This document shows, in pieces, positions 37,341 to 46,283 of a DNA stretch of 64,000 nt (position 1 is the stretch's first letter; every line of letters begins with the position of its first letter). Source of the stretch: Deltaproteobacteria bacterium (lineage in GTDB: Bacteria > Bdellovibrionota > Bdellovibrionia > Bdellovibrionales > Bdellovibrionaceae); the NCBI GenBank assembly GCA_017302835.1, contig JAFLCC010000006.1, positions 186,001 through 250,000 on the forward strand, in the 5' to 3' direction. Position numbers and translations under genes: made by a program. The notes below the pieces were generated by a model. It was given only the letters and a program-made list of their open reading frames with translations. It was not told where the DNA came from and made no database searches.

Positions 37341-39434
37341 ATGATGGGTTTGGTTGGATTGGTGAGTTTGACAGATTCTTCTTTGTTACAGCTTCCTGCA
37401 ATTGCAGGTGCCGTTGGTTTAGTGGTTGCCATTTTTCTTTACTTTAAAATGAAAGCGAATCCTACGGGCAATGAAACAATGAACCGTATTTCCACTTATA
37501 TCAGGGAAGGCTCTATGGCTTTTCTAGTGAGGGAATACAAAGTTCTGGCTATTTACTCTCTTGTTGTGGGAGCGGCCTTGTATTTCAGCCTTGGTTTTGA
37601 AGCCGCTGTTTTTTTCTTACTGGGTGCTTTTTTAAGTTTACTTGCAGGATTTTTCGGGATGAAGGCAGCCACCTATGCTAATGTCAGAACCACTCAGGCG
37701 GCGACAACGGGCTCCAAATCTGCGGCCTTATTGATTGCTCTCGACGGTGGGGCGGTGATGGGTTTGTCTGTCGCCGGTCTTGGACTTATTGGATTGGGAG
37801 TTCTGTATTTTATTTACAAGGATCAAAAAATAGTAGCCACAGTGTTGCATGCGTTTGCCGTGGGAGCTTCATCCATCGCTTTATTTGCCAGAATTGGTGG
37901 GGGGATTTACACGAAAGCGGCGGATGTGGGTGCTGACATTGCAGGGAAAGTCATCCAAGGGATTCCTGAAGATGATCCCAGAAACCCAGGAGTTATTGCG
38001 GACAACGTAGGTGATAATGTTGGTGATGTGGCAGGGATGGGTGCCGATATTTATGAATCTATGGTGGCGGCTATCGTTTCTGCTATGGCCATTGCTTTTA
38101 CCATTCCCTCAACCTCCATAGCCCAGTTAATAGAAGGTGGAACTGAAGCCACACTCAGGAATGCCGCAATTGTGCTTCCATTAGTTTTGTCTGCCATCGG
38201 TTTGATTATTTCTATTTTTGTTATTTTTATCACTCGTGCTTGTCGTTCACTTTTTGCTCCGGCGGCGATTCTCAGATTTGCGCTGATCATGCCTCCCGTT
38301 TTGCTTACTCTTGCAAGTTGGGTATTGATGCCTGTGTGGGGTGTTTCGCAGAATGTAACTATCGCTCTCGCTGCAGGTTCCATAGGTGGCGCCCTCATTG
38401 GCCTCGTCACTGATTATTACACCTCTATGGGGCCAATTAAGAAAATTTGCCAAGCCTCTTTGACTGGCCCAGCAACAAATGTCATCCGTGGTTTGGCTGT
38501 GGGAATGGAATCAGTCGCGCTGCCAACATTGATTGTTGTTGTTGCAGCTGGAGTCGCAGACAGGTTTTTAGGACTCTACGGAATTGCTTTGTCTGCCGTA
38601 GGGATGTTAGCTGGAACAGCTGTCGTGATGACGGTGGATGCCTACGGACCCATTGCAGATAATGCGGGTGGTATTTCTGAAATGAGCGGTTTAGGTAAAG
38701 AAGTGCGAGCTATCACTGATGAATTAGATTCTGTAGGAAACACCACTGCCGCCATTGGAAAAGGCTTTGCTATTGGCTCAGCCATTCTAACCGTGGTTGC
38801 CTTGTTTAGTGCCTTTAACATGGAAGTAAATCATTTCCGAATTGAAGCTGGTTTAGCAAAAATTTCTATGGATTTGACTTCCTCTGGAGTCCTCATCGGA
38901 ATTCTTATTGGTGCCATTTTACCTTTTCTTGTAGGAGCTTCCACGATGACGGCTGTGGGTAAGGCGGCTGGAGATATCGTTGAAGAAATCAGAAGGCAAT
39001 TTAAAGAAATTCCGGGTTTGTTAGAGGGAAAAGCCGAACCACAACCAGCCAAAATCGTAGATATTGCAACCCTTGCAGCCTTAAAACAAATGGTTTTCCC
39101 TGGAATGGTCGCGGTTCTCGCCCCCGTTCTTATTGGATTTATTTTAGGACCTCAAGTTTTAGCTGGAGCCCTAGCTGGAGCCTTAGCTGTAGGTGCTACC
39201 ATGGCCCTTTATATGGCCAATGCTGGTGGAGCTTGGGATAATGCCAAAAAATATATCGAAAAGGGTGGGATGCCAGGACATCCAAAGGGCTCTGACTGCC
39301 ACAAAGCTGCAGTTGTCGGAGATACTGTTGGCGATCCCTTCAAAGATACCTCAGGCCCTGGCGTAGCGATTTTAATTAAGGTGATGAGCGTCGTGTCTTT
39401 GCTGATCGCTCAGCTCATTGCTACAATCGGGTAG
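37341..39434 (+). CDS. hppA: Membrane-bound pyrophosphatase (ion-pumping), 697 aa
   Basis: A very hydrophobic protein with about 16 membrane helices. The pyrophosphate site is plain: [22 protein letters not shown] and [16 protein letters not shown], then later [12 protein letters not shown] and, near the end, [14 protein letters not shown]. In the helix that sets potassium dependence the sequence reads [14 protein letters not shown], with Ala and Gly in the two diagnostic positions, which points to the potassium-dependent class; the potassium-independent class has Lys and Thr there. Whether it pumps protons or sodium cannot be decided by eye. A strong hairpin follows the stop. Confidence 0.96.
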   Translation: MMGLVGLVSLTDSSLLQLPAIAGAVGLVVAIFLYFKMKANPTGNETMNRISTYIREGSMAFLVREYKVLAIYSLVVGAALYFSLGFEAAVFFLLGAFLSLLAGFFGMKAATYANVRTTQAATTGSKSAALLIALDGGAVMGLSVAGLGLIGLGVLYFIYKDQKIVATVLHAFAVGASSIALFARIGGGIYTKAADVGADIAGKVIQGIPEDDPRNPGVIADNVGDNVGDVAGMGADIYESMVAAIVSAMAIAFTIPSTSIAQLIEGGTEATLRNAAIVLPLVLSAIGLIISIFVIFITRACRSLFAPAAILRFALIMPPVLLTLASWVLMPVWGVSQNVTIALAAGSIGGALIGLVTDYYTSMGPIKKICQASLTGPATNVIRGLAVGMESVALPTLIVVVAAGVADRFLGLYGIALSAVGMLAGTAVVMTVDAYGPIADNAGGISEMSGLGKEVRAITDELDSVGNTTAAIGKGFAIGSAILTVVALFSAFNMEVNHFRIEAGLAKISMDLTSSGVLIGILIGAILPFLVGASTMTAVGKAAGDIVEEIRRQFKEIPGLLEGKAEPQPAKIVDIATLAALKQMVFPGMVAVLAPVLIGFILGPQVLAGALAGALAVGATMALYMANAGGAWDNAKKYIEKGGMPGHPKGSDCHKAAVVGDTVGDPFKDTSGPGVAILIKVMSVVSLLIAQLIATIG

Positions 39435-39448
39435 GGTTTTTTCAAACA

Positions 39449-39486
39449 GCGCTTCTGTATAAGCGCGTTTCTGTAGAAACGCGCTT
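39449..39486 (+). terminator. Compound hairpin after the pyrophosphatase gene
   Basis: A perfect 11-bp stem, AAGCGCGTTTC (39461-39471) with GAAACGCGCTT (39476-39486), loop TGTA. A second, mutually exclusive stem pairs GCGCTT (39449-39454) with AAGCGC (39461-39466). It lies between convergent genes. No long T run follows on the plus strand, so it may act as a transcript-end barrier or stabiliser in both directions. Confidence 0.6.
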
Positions 39487-39502
39487 TCGTACAAACATGC
39501 TC

Positions 39503-39775
39503 TTAGTTTTTCTGTAATAGAATATAAATTCCTATGAGGATAAACAATCCTCCAGAAAGGTACTTTAAGTATTCAGGATGGATAAGGGTACCGAGATATT
39601 TACCAAAAAAAACTCCAAGGGTGCCAGCTAGACCTAAAGCCAGCACAACAGCAAGCCAGACACTTATTGTTGAATTGGTTTTAGATCCCGCAGCCAATGC
39701 GGCAAATTGGGTTTTGTCACCCATTTCAGCAAGAAAAATAGTTATAAAAGTACTGAAAAAAATGGTCCAATCCAT
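39503..39775 (-). CDS. Single-domain GDT1/TMEM165 (UPF0016) family membrane protein, 90 aa
   Basis: Three hydrophobic helices with the family signature Glu-x-Gly-Asp-Lys-Thr (AEMGDKTQFAA) in the first. Eukaryotic GDT1 proteins carry two such halves and move manganese or calcium; bacterial members often have one half per chain and must pair. Only one half is present here and no second copy is seen in the window, so a homodimer or a partner elsewhere is expected. Confidence 0.87.
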   Translation of the reverse strand: MDWTIFFSTFITIFLAEMGDKTQFAALAAGSKTNSTISVWLAVVLALGLAGTLGVFFGKYLGTLIHPEYLKYLSGGLFILIGIYILLQKN

Positions 39776-39839
39776 ATATCTCCTTTAAAAAAATACCGAG
39801 TAGTGATCAAATCATAAAACCAACAAGAAGCCTATTAAA

Positions 39840-41138
39840 ATGAAACAAAAGAGTAATCAGAATATTGATAAATCCATTCGCCTCAGTTTGATTGATGCTT
39901 TATTGTATTCTTTGATGGTTGGAGCCGGTGAGTCCTATTTGCCCGCCTACGCTTTAAGTCTTGGATTGGGCGACGTGGCTGCGGGAATCTTAACTAGCTT
40001 GCCCCTTGTTTCGGGAGCCTTTATTCAATTGTTTACTCCTAAATGGATTCAAAAAATAGGTAATCCAAAGAGCTGGATCGTCGCAACAGTGATAGTTCAA
40101 TCCTTGGCGTTTCTCCCTTTGGTGTATTTTTCATCAAGTTACAAACCCGATTTTTGGATTTTATTTTTAGTCTTCACTTTGTATTGGGCCAGTGGTTTTT
40201 CAATCAATCCTTTTTGGACCTACTGGATGAGCCACCTAATTCCAGAGCATGAAAAGAATAAGTATTTTTCATTAAGGTCAAAAGTATCCCAAGTAGGAAT
40301 TCTCATTGGCCTTGTGGGTGGGGGATTGGCTTTAAATCATAAAGTGGATTTTATGCCCTTTTCCAGCGTCTTTGGAACTTTGTTTTTTTTGGCTTTTAGT
40401 TGTCGTTTGTTATCAGGAATTGTGCTCAGCCAAAAAGTGTACTTTCCCGAATGGAATAGGGTTTTAAAATCAGAAAAATTTTCTTTTTTAGATTCCATTA
40501 AATTTTTAGGTAAAAAATCTGAAACGCGAAGTTTATTACTACTCTTGTTTCCATTTTATGCTTCGGTCTTTATCTCAGCCCCCTTTGTAAATCCCTTTCT
40601 TTTGGCGCAATTAAAATTAGATTATTCTCACTATATGGGTTCTTTAGTCGCCTTGCTGGTTGGAAAGTTGATCTGTTCGTGGTTCTTAGAGAAATATAGT
40701 AAGCAAATCACTTCCTACGGTGTCTTTTTTTGGGGGGTTTTTTGCATTTCTCCTGGGCCCATGTTTTGGGGAGTTTCTAATGATTTCACCTTTATTTTAT
40801 TTCTCCAGTTTTTCAGTGGAGTGGCCTGGGCTTGCTACGAAGTAGGGACGCAGCTGATTCTGTTCAAAGATATAAGTCTGAAAGAAAAAATTCCCTTTGT
40901 ATCCTTGTATAATTTTTTTATGTCGACGGCTGCCATTTTTGGAACTTTTATTGGTGCGATGTTCTTAAAATCATTTTCCTCTACTTATTCGAATTATATA
41001 ATTCTATTTTTATTGGGAGGCCTTGCCCGAGTGGTTCTCAGTGCCCCTTTATTAAGTAAAATTAAGTTTCTTGAAGAAAAAAAAAGTTTAGATCAACAAG
41101 AAAAACATCCTGAAACAGTATTTGAAAAGGTGTCATAG
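39840..41138 (+). CDS. Major facilitator superfamily transporter, 432 aa
   Basis: About 12 hydrophobic helices with a charged central loop, an N-terminal GAGESYLPAYALSLGLG and a typical MFS turn after helix 2 (LFTPKWIQKIGNPKSW). The substrate is unknown. The ribosome binding site is poor, so the start at 39840 is moderately sure. The C-terminal 20 residues are charged and cytoplasmic. Confidence 0.82.
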   Translation: MKQKSNQNIDKSIRLSLIDALLYSLMVGAGESYLPAYALSLGLGDVAAGILTSLPLVSGAFIQLFTPKWIQKIGNPKSWIVATVIVQSLAFLPLVYFSSSYKPDFWILFLVFTLYWASGFSINPFWTYWMSHLIPEHEKNKYFSLRSKVSQVGILIGLVGGGLALNHKVDFMPFSSVFGTLFFLAFSCRLLSGIVLSQKVYFPEWNRVLKSEKFSFLDSIKFLGKKSETRSLLLLLFPFYASVFISAPFVNPFLLAQLKLDYSHYMGSLVALLVGKLICSWFLEKYSKQITSYGVFFWGVFCISPGPMFWGVSNDFTFILFLQFFSGVAWACYEVGTQLILFKDISLKEKIPFVSLYNFFMSTAAIFGTFIGAMFLKSFSSTYSNYIILFLLGGLARVVLSAPLLSKIKFLEEKKSLDQQEKHPETVFEKVS

Positions 41139-41162
41139 GTAGACGTCCTTCAATTCTTCGAT

Positions 41163-42014
41163 TTAAAAATTTTCAAAAACGGTCTGATTAAACTCGATAT
41201 GGATACTTTTATCTTTATAGATATCTTGGAAATCTTTGTGACCAAGAAGAAGCTCATTTTCCCTGTAACCAGAAAAGATAGATTGAATTGTAACCCTTTG
41301 AGAGCTTAAGTTGATTTGGAATTGAATTCGCCAGGTTCGATAACAAAGAACGCTTGATGCTTCGTTTCTGCTTAGATGATTTATTTTTAGGAGTCTTTTT
41401 TTGTCAGAATTTAAAGGATCGTATTCTAAAGATCTTTGAATAAAAGGAATTAAATTAAGTTGGTGTTGGGAGGTTAAGTACTCTAGCTGTTTTAATGCGA
41501 GATCAGAGTATTGTAGAGTGAATTTGGAATCTTCAATTTTTTCCAACCATCCAACACGAGAAGAGGGAAAGGAATCATGTTCGGGAATATAGGGTTTGAT
41601 ATCCAAGATAGGAGTTTCATCTAAAATATCTGAAGAAGTGACATAGAGTTTTAAGTTCTCTATTTTAATTAATTTAAGGCAGCTCAGTCCAATAGGGTTA
41701 GGACGGTAAGGAGATCTTGTTGAAAAAACACCAAGCTTTGTGTCGCTTCCTCGAGGGGGTAGAGTTTTTGGTAACCAAGTTTGATTTTTATGAAAATGAA
41801 AGAGAACCCATATTCTTGAAAATCCATGGAGATTTTCCAGAGCTTGTTCGAATTGATGATTTTTAATAAGTTCTATGAACGAAGTGGTCTTGTCGATTTC
41901 ATTTGTCGCCTCCATTTCAACATTTTGATCTAGAGGCTGTCTGGGTAAATCATAATTATTTATTGAATTACTTTTAAAAAACCCGATGGGTTGAAACTCA
42001 AAAGACTTAGCCAT
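41163..42014 (-). CDS. trmO: tRNA m6t6A37 methyltransferase TrmO, 283 aa
   Basis: The TrmO (formerly TsaA/YaeB) barrel is clear: FEFQPIGFFKS, GFSRIWVLFHFHKN, LGVFSTRSPYRPNPIGLS and then LDETPILDIKPYIPEHDS. The enzyme methylates threonylcarbamoyladenosine at position 37 of threonine tRNAs with SAM. The ATG at 42014 starts at the conserved region and overlaps the upstream SpoU gene by 8 nt; an ATG at 42041 would add nine residues. The two RNA methyltransferase genes form a coupled pair. Confidence 0.93.
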   Translation of the reverse strand: MAKSFEFQPIGFFKSNSINNYDLPRQPLDQNVEMEATNEIDKTTSFIELIKNHQFEQALENLHGFSRIWVLFHFHKNQTWLPKTLPPRGSDTKLGVFSTRSPYRPNPIGLSCLKLIKIENLKLYVTSSDILDETPILDIKPYIPEHDSFPSSRVGWLEKIEDSKFTLQYSDLALKQLEYLTSQHQLNLIPFIQRSLEYDPLNSDKKRLLKINHLSRNEASSVLCYRTWRIQFQINLSSQRVTIQSIFSGYRENELLLGHKDFQDIYKDKSIHIEFNQTVFENF

Positions 42015-42804
42015 TTGCCGACCATTGTTTATAAAATTCATAAATAAATATAGAGGCGCAATTGGCGATGTTTAAAGAATTTTTATAACCTCGAAGAGCG
42101 AGGACTCTTGTCTCGTTGCAGGCGGCAATGACCTCTGGATCTAACCCGAAGCGTTCGTTTCCAAAAACAAAGGCCACTTTTGTTTTTGGAAAGGGGATAC
42201 CCAGAGGAACGGCATGGGAAGTCGTCTCCGCAGCGATTACATGATAGTTCTGGTTTTGTAGGGATTGAATCAGGGGAAGGGCTTTAGGCAATGTTTCCCA
42301 CGGCAGATGCTCGTGAGCGCCAAGAGTCGTTTTATTTGTTTTTGCATTGGTTGGATCTGGGGTATAACCTACGAGGTAAATTTTTTCTAAATTGAAGGCC
42401 TCACTTGTTCGAAAAATAGAACCCACATTGAAGCTGCTGCGAACATGATCCAGGATAAGCGTTAAAGGGAGGGTTTTAGATTTATCTTTTCTATCAGGAT
42501 GATCCTTATTAAAAATAAGAAAGTCTTCATCTTTTAAATCTTTTTTTAAATACCGTTCAACTGGAAGTAGCCAATGGGTTAATTCTTGTAAAGTCATCTG
42601 AGAGTGAAGGTGATAATAGAGAGAGTGAATTTTAAGAATTTCAACATCACTCTCACTTTGTAAAGAAAATAAAATTTCTTTGATTAGATGCAAATCTATT
42701 TCATTCAATAAATCATTCGAAGACAGTTTTTTTTCTAAACCCAGAAGTAATTCATATAATTTTTCGATTTTTCGGTTTCTAGGTTTTAACATTGGTTTTA
42801 TCAC
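42007..42804 (-). CDS. SpoU/TrmH family RNA 2'-O-methyltransferase, 265 aa
   Basis: The SPOUT knot motifs are present: motif 1 LILDHVRSSFNVGSIFRT, motif 2 VAFVFGNERFGLDPEV and motif 3 LALRGYKNSLNIANCASIFIYEF. An N-terminal helical extension of about 110 residues precedes the domain. The target RNA cannot be told. The frame can start at a GTG (42804) or an ATG (42792); neither has a good ribosome binding site. It is coupled to trmO downstream. Confidence 0.88.
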   Translation of the reverse strand: MIKPMLKPRNRKIEKLYELLLGLEKKLSSNDLLNEIDLHLIKEILFSLQSESDVEILKIHSLYYHLHSQMTLQELTHWLLPVERYLKKDLKDEDFLIFNKDHPDRKDKSKTLPLTLILDHVRSSFNVGSIFRTSEAFNLEKIYLVGYTPDPTNAKTNKTTLGAHEHLPWETLPKALPLIQSLQNQNYHVIAAETTSHAVPLGIPFPKTKVAFVFGNERFGLDPEVIAACNETRVLALRGYKNSLNIANCASIFIYEFYKQWSANG

Positions 42805-42817
42805 AGATTATAGAAAT

Positions 42818-43090
42818 TTAATCTTGAAGACATTGAGCAAGGACTTCGCGAAAATAAACTTGTTTTGCCTTAGCTTTATTTAACTGAGCTTCCAGATCTG
42901 TGAGATTTCCAGAGCCATTGATTCTAGCAAGTTTAAATTGTGAGGTTAAAGATTCGACTTGTTGATCAACTTGAGTCACAATCTCTTCAAAGAGTGAACA
43001 ATCAGAAGCTTGTTCAAAGACTTCTTGAGATAAAACTAACTGGGATTGAAAAGCAAAGGCCAAAATAATGGGAAGTAAAATGTTTTTCAT
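42818..43090 (-). CDS. Small secreted protein of unknown function, 90 aa
   Basis: A signal peptide (MKNILLPIILAFAFQSQLVLS) is followed by about 68 residues, mostly helical, with two cysteines (in SDCSLF and AQCLQD) near the two ends that could form a disulphide. AGGATACTT lies upstream. It looks like a small periplasmic helical protein; no family recognised. Confidence 0.6.
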   Translation of the reverse strand: MKNILLPIILAFAFQSQLVLSQEVFEQASDCSLFEEIVTQVDQQVESLTSQFKLARINGSGNLTDLEAQLNKAKAKQVYFREVLAQCLQD

Positions 43091-43148
43091 AAGTATCCTT
43101 TTTTAAGAAGGACACTATCACAAACTTTGAAAAGTTCAAATCGACTTC

Positions 43149-43190
43149 AAAAAGCCCCTATATTTTTTACCATTTAAAATGATTGGGGTT
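43149..43190 (-). terminator. Possible terminator of the carbonic anhydrase gene
   Basis: On the minus strand, just after the stop, CCCC pairs with GGGG around an AT-rich loop that itself holds CATTT-T-AAATG; GGGG is followed by CTTTTTG. The stem is short, so this is a weak call. Confidence 0.35.
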
Positions 43191-43193
43191 TAG

Positions 43194-44111
43194 TCACTTT
43201 TTACCCCACTCCACGGCTCCAGAGTCTAAATGATAAAGGGCTGTAGTGAGGCGCAGATGCCCAGATTTGACTGCTTCTCTGATAATGGTCGACTTTTCTA
43301 AAAGCGCTTTGGAGGCACCTTGGGTATTTTCCCAACTTTCAGTGAGGTAATTTTCAGAAGGTTTTGCATTGGACTTGTTGCTGAGGCGTGGTTGGATATC
43401 GGCAACTAGGGCGTTGAGATAGGGACTGCCAATATCGCCACCAGGTGCCGTTGAAACAGCTGCTTTCACAGCTCCACAAGAGGTGTGTCCCATGACAACA
43501 AGTAACTGACTATGAAGATGCTCAACAGCATATTCGATACTGGCAATGGAAGAATTGTCTAAAGACTGTCCTGCCGTTCGAACAACAAAAATTTCTCCAA
43601 GTTTTTGGTCAAAAACAACTTCGGGAGGAACTCTTGAATCGCTGCAAGAAAGAACAATCGAGTGGGGAGCTTGTTTGGCTGCTAGCTTATCGACATCCTT
43701 TTTACTTGCGCCATCATGCCTTAAATAGCCTTTGGTAAAACGGATATTTCCATTTTTTAACCAGTTCAATGCTTTTTCTGCAGAAACACCCGTGGTGGAG
43801 GGATGAAGGGTAACAACCTCGGCTTTTTTTAGGGTTTCTTTGAGTTCAGATAATTCTTTTGTAGAACTAGAGGCCGTGACAGGACCTGTTAGTTTTTGTA
43901 TTTGCGGTGGTATTTCTTTGGAAGGACCTGGCAATGGAAGGGGGCTTGCAGGAGCTGGGTTAGCTGTTGGAGGGGCTGAACTGATTTCTACAGGAGTGTT
44001 TTGTATCGGTGCTGATGGTGGCTGGACATTTTCAGATTTTTTAGATTTAACAGAACAGCTTAATAGAGCAGTAGATATAAAAAATAAACTCAGTAGCAAT
44101 TGTTTTTTCAT
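43194..44111 (-). CDS. Beta-class carbonic anhydrase, lipoprotein form, 305 aa
   Basis: The signal peptide ends in lipobox L-L-S-C (Cys19), followed by a Pro/Ser/Ala-rich linker to about residue 75. The catalytic domain has zinc ligands Cys156, His209 and Cys212 with the Asp158-Arg160 dyad (CSDSR, GHTSCG), the standard beta-class active site for CO2/bicarbonate interconversion. Most beta enzymes are cytoplasmic, so lipid anchoring in the envelope is unusual. The ATG at 44111 is preceded by AGGGGAC; the upstream frame to 44162 lacks a signal. Confidence 0.9.
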   Translation of the reverse strand: MKKQLLLSLFFISTALLSCSVKSKKSENVQPPSAPIQNTPVEISSAPPTANPAPASPLPLPGPSKEIPPQIQKLTGPVTASSSTKELSELKETLKKAEVVTLHPSTTGVSAEKALNWLKNGNIRFTKGYLRHDGASKKDVDKLAAKQAPHSIVLSCSDSRVPPEVVFDQKLGEIFVVRTAGQSLDNSSIASIEYAVEHLHSQLLVVMGHTSCGAVKAAVSTAPGGDIGSPYLNALVADIQPRLSNKSNAKPSENYLTESWENTQGASKALLEKSTIIREAVKSGHLRLTTALYHLDSGAVEWGKK

Positions 44112-44212
44112 AAGTCCCCTTTTTGAAATATTGTCATCATACCAAGTTAATTGGTCAATCAAGATTTCTAGATTGTCTGGGTCTATTTTTTTTTTTAGTA
44201 TAACTCATATAT

Positions 44213-45121
44213 ATGACAAATAATGAATTACCCTCTTGGCCCCATCAGCAAAAATATTTTAGCTTTTATTCATCCTATTTTAATCAAATGACAACGGATC
44301 CTAAATGGATGTTAGTGCCTCTTGATGATCATGGATTTCATCGTGGTGACGGGGTTTTTGAAGCGATAAAATGGAAAAATAATAAGATTTGGCTGCTGGA
44401 AAAACATCTAGATAGACTTTTTCAAAGTGCTGAAAAAATTTTTTTAAGGATACCTCTGTTAAAACAAGATTTAGAAACAAAAATAAGAGAGCTGGTAAGT
44501 TTGGCAAATAAAAATACCGGGATGATCAGGGTTTATGTGACTCGAGGACCAGGAAACTTTGGAGTGAGCCCAAAAGAAACAATTGGATCTCAGGTTTATA
44601 TTGTTACCACAGAGCTAAAAGAAGTAGCTCAGCAATTGATTGATTGTGGAGCTCGGGCTGGCTGGAGCTTGCTTCCACCCAAAGAAGGATTTTGGGCGCA
44701 GACGAAGAGCTTGAATTATCTTCCAAATGTCTTGATGAAAAAAGAGTGTGAAGATCAGGATTTTGATTTTATATTTGGGGTCACTGAAAATGAATTGATT
44801 TCTGAAAGTTATACCGAGAACATTCTTTGCTTAATGGGCGATGAGTTGTTTTATCCAAGTTTTGATTACACGTTAAAAGGAACAACTCTTTCCAGATTAG
44901 TAGAACTGTTAGAATGTAAAGAATTCAGTGCTCAACAGCTACCAATAAGACAGATATCCTCAAAAAGATTAACTAAAGATGAGTTATTTCAATCAGATGC
45001 CATTTTTGTCGTAGGAACCACATTGGATATTATCTGGATTAATAGCTTGCATAACAAGAACTTTTCTGTCCCTAACTGTTTTAAAGAGTTAAGGAAATTA
45101 ATTCTCCAAGATCAAATGTAA
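44213..45121 (+). CDS. Class IV PLP aminotransferase / aminodeoxychorismate-lyase-like, 302 aa
   Basis: A fold-type IV PLP enzyme: HRGDGVFEAIKWKN, LEKHLDRLFQSAEKI, RVYVTRGPG, the PLP lysine in QTKSLNYLPNVLMKKE, and the phosphate-binding stretch ESYTENILCL with KGTTLSRLVELLE. Possible activities are D-amino-acid or branched-chain aminotransferase, or 4-amino-4-deoxychorismate lyase (PabC); sequence alone does not separate them. Divergent from the carbonic anhydrase. Confidence 0.87.
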   Translation: MTNNELPSWPHQQKYFSFYSSYFNQMTTDPKWMLVPLDDHGFHRGDGVFEAIKWKNNKIWLLEKHLDRLFQSAEKIFLRIPLLKQDLETKIRELVSLANKNTGMIRVYVTRGPGNFGVSPKETIGSQVYIVTTELKEVAQQLIDCGARAGWSLLPPKEGFWAQTKSLNYLPNVLMKKECEDQDFDFIFGVTENELISESYTENILCLMGDELFYPSFDYTLKGTTLSRLVELLECKEFSAQQLPIRQISSKRLTKDELFQSDAIFVVGTTLDIIWINSLHNKNFSVPNCFKELRKLILQDQM

Positions 45122-45237
45122 CGATTTCTTTTTTTCACTTAAAGTCACTTTTTTTCAAAATTCCTGTTAAGAGAATTTAACTCATTGGACTTTTTCAGCA
45201 ATTTGGTCTATTGGATATCCACACAAGGAGAACAATT

Positions 45238-46215
45238 ATGAATATTTTTTCACAAGGCAGCAAACTTGCCTTATCAGTTTTTTTAATGTTAGGTGTTTTT
45301 TCAACCTATAAAGCGGATGCCATATCGCTTAGATTTAAATCGAAAATATTTTCAAGCGGGCCAGATATTTACGCTTGTAATGCGGGCGTCGCTTCTGCAT
45401 TTTTACAAAATAGTATCTGTTATTTTGGCGGGAAGAAAGAGAATGGATTTTGTACTCCTTCTTCTTGTTCCAATGCTAAAGAAAATTGCAATACCGACTG
45501 TGTGTGTATTGATAAGGGTGGTCAAGGGGAGACTTATATTAATAAAATTACCTTGAAAGCAAAACTATATGATACGGAAGCGACCCTTCCTCTAGAAAAG
45601 AAAAAGGCTTCTGGACCCGCGTTTCAAAGTGTTTACACTCCTGTAGATTCATGGAATCGAAAAATCTATGATCTGTCGACGCAGTTTATGACCGAAGCCT
45701 ATACCGGATCTTATTTTGTAGATATTTGCTACCGTGGAACTGAAATTCCAGATGGAGAAGGTTATTTTGTCATTTCAACAGAAGCTGCGGCAATTCCCTT
45801 TTTAGTTACAGATTTAACGGGTTATAGTTCTTTAGATAACAACAGAACCGGTCTGGATTTTAATGAGGCGAACATGCTAGGTAAAATTTATACAGATAGA
45901 GCCGAGTTGTCTGTAGAAAGATTTGTTGTCTGTGGTGACACGCAAGCATCTTCTGACTTTGTTCTTAATGGAACAACGGGAGTGCCAACTGGAGGAACTG
46001 CTGGAAATAAATTTTTTAGTTCAGCTTCAGAAATGCAATTGAGATCATCAGCTTTGTCTAAAGCTCACGGATCTGTTATCGATCCTAAGTTTTGTAAATT
46101 TAGATATATTTTTAGGGAAACCAATTGGAAATCAGCAACTCCTTACCGTCGAAGCACTAAGGGTGAAGGCGCTGAGGTTTGTACCTACACTAAAATAAGT
46201 GATCCAACAGAATAA
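45238..46215 (+). CDS. Secreted cysteine-rich protein of unknown function, 325 aa
   Basis: A signal peptide (NIFSQGSKLALSVFLMLGVFSTYKADA) is followed by a cysteine-rich segment at about residues 45-90 (CNAG, SICYFGG, GFCTPSSC, NCNTDCVCID) and a beta-rich remainder with four more cysteines. No family recognised. AAGGAG lies 7 nt before the ATG at 45238, which decides the start against the open frame from 45211. It is first in a run of six secreted-protein genes and probably carries the operon promoter upstream. Confidence 0.65.
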   Translation: MNIFSQGSKLALSVFLMLGVFSTYKADAISLRFKSKIFSSGPDIYACNAGVASAFLQNSICYFGGKKENGFCTPSSCSNAKENCNTDCVCIDKGGQGETYINKITLKAKLYDTEATLPLEKKKASGPAFQSVYTPVDSWNRKIYDLSTQFMTEAYTGSYFVDICYRGTEIPDGEGYFVISTEAAAIPFLVTDLTGYSSLDNNRTGLDFNEANMLGKIYTDRAELSVERFVVCGDTQASSDFVLNGTTGVPTGGTAGNKFFSSASEMQLRSSALSKAHGSVIDPKFCKFRYIFRETNWKSATPYRRSTKGEGAEVCTYTKISDPTE

Positions 46216-46230
46216 TTTAATAAAAAACTA

Positions 46231-46244
46231 AGGGCGAAGGCCCT
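46231..46244 (+). terminator. Short hairpin between the first two secreted-protein genes
   Basis: AGGGC-GAAG-GCCCT, a 5-bp stem with a tetraloop, 16 nt after the stop at 46215. It could be an attenuator or processing site within the operon. The stem is too short for a firm call. Confidence 0.3.
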
Positions 46245-46283
46245 AAAGAGTTAAGACTTTTGAAACAAACTCTGAGGAAAATA

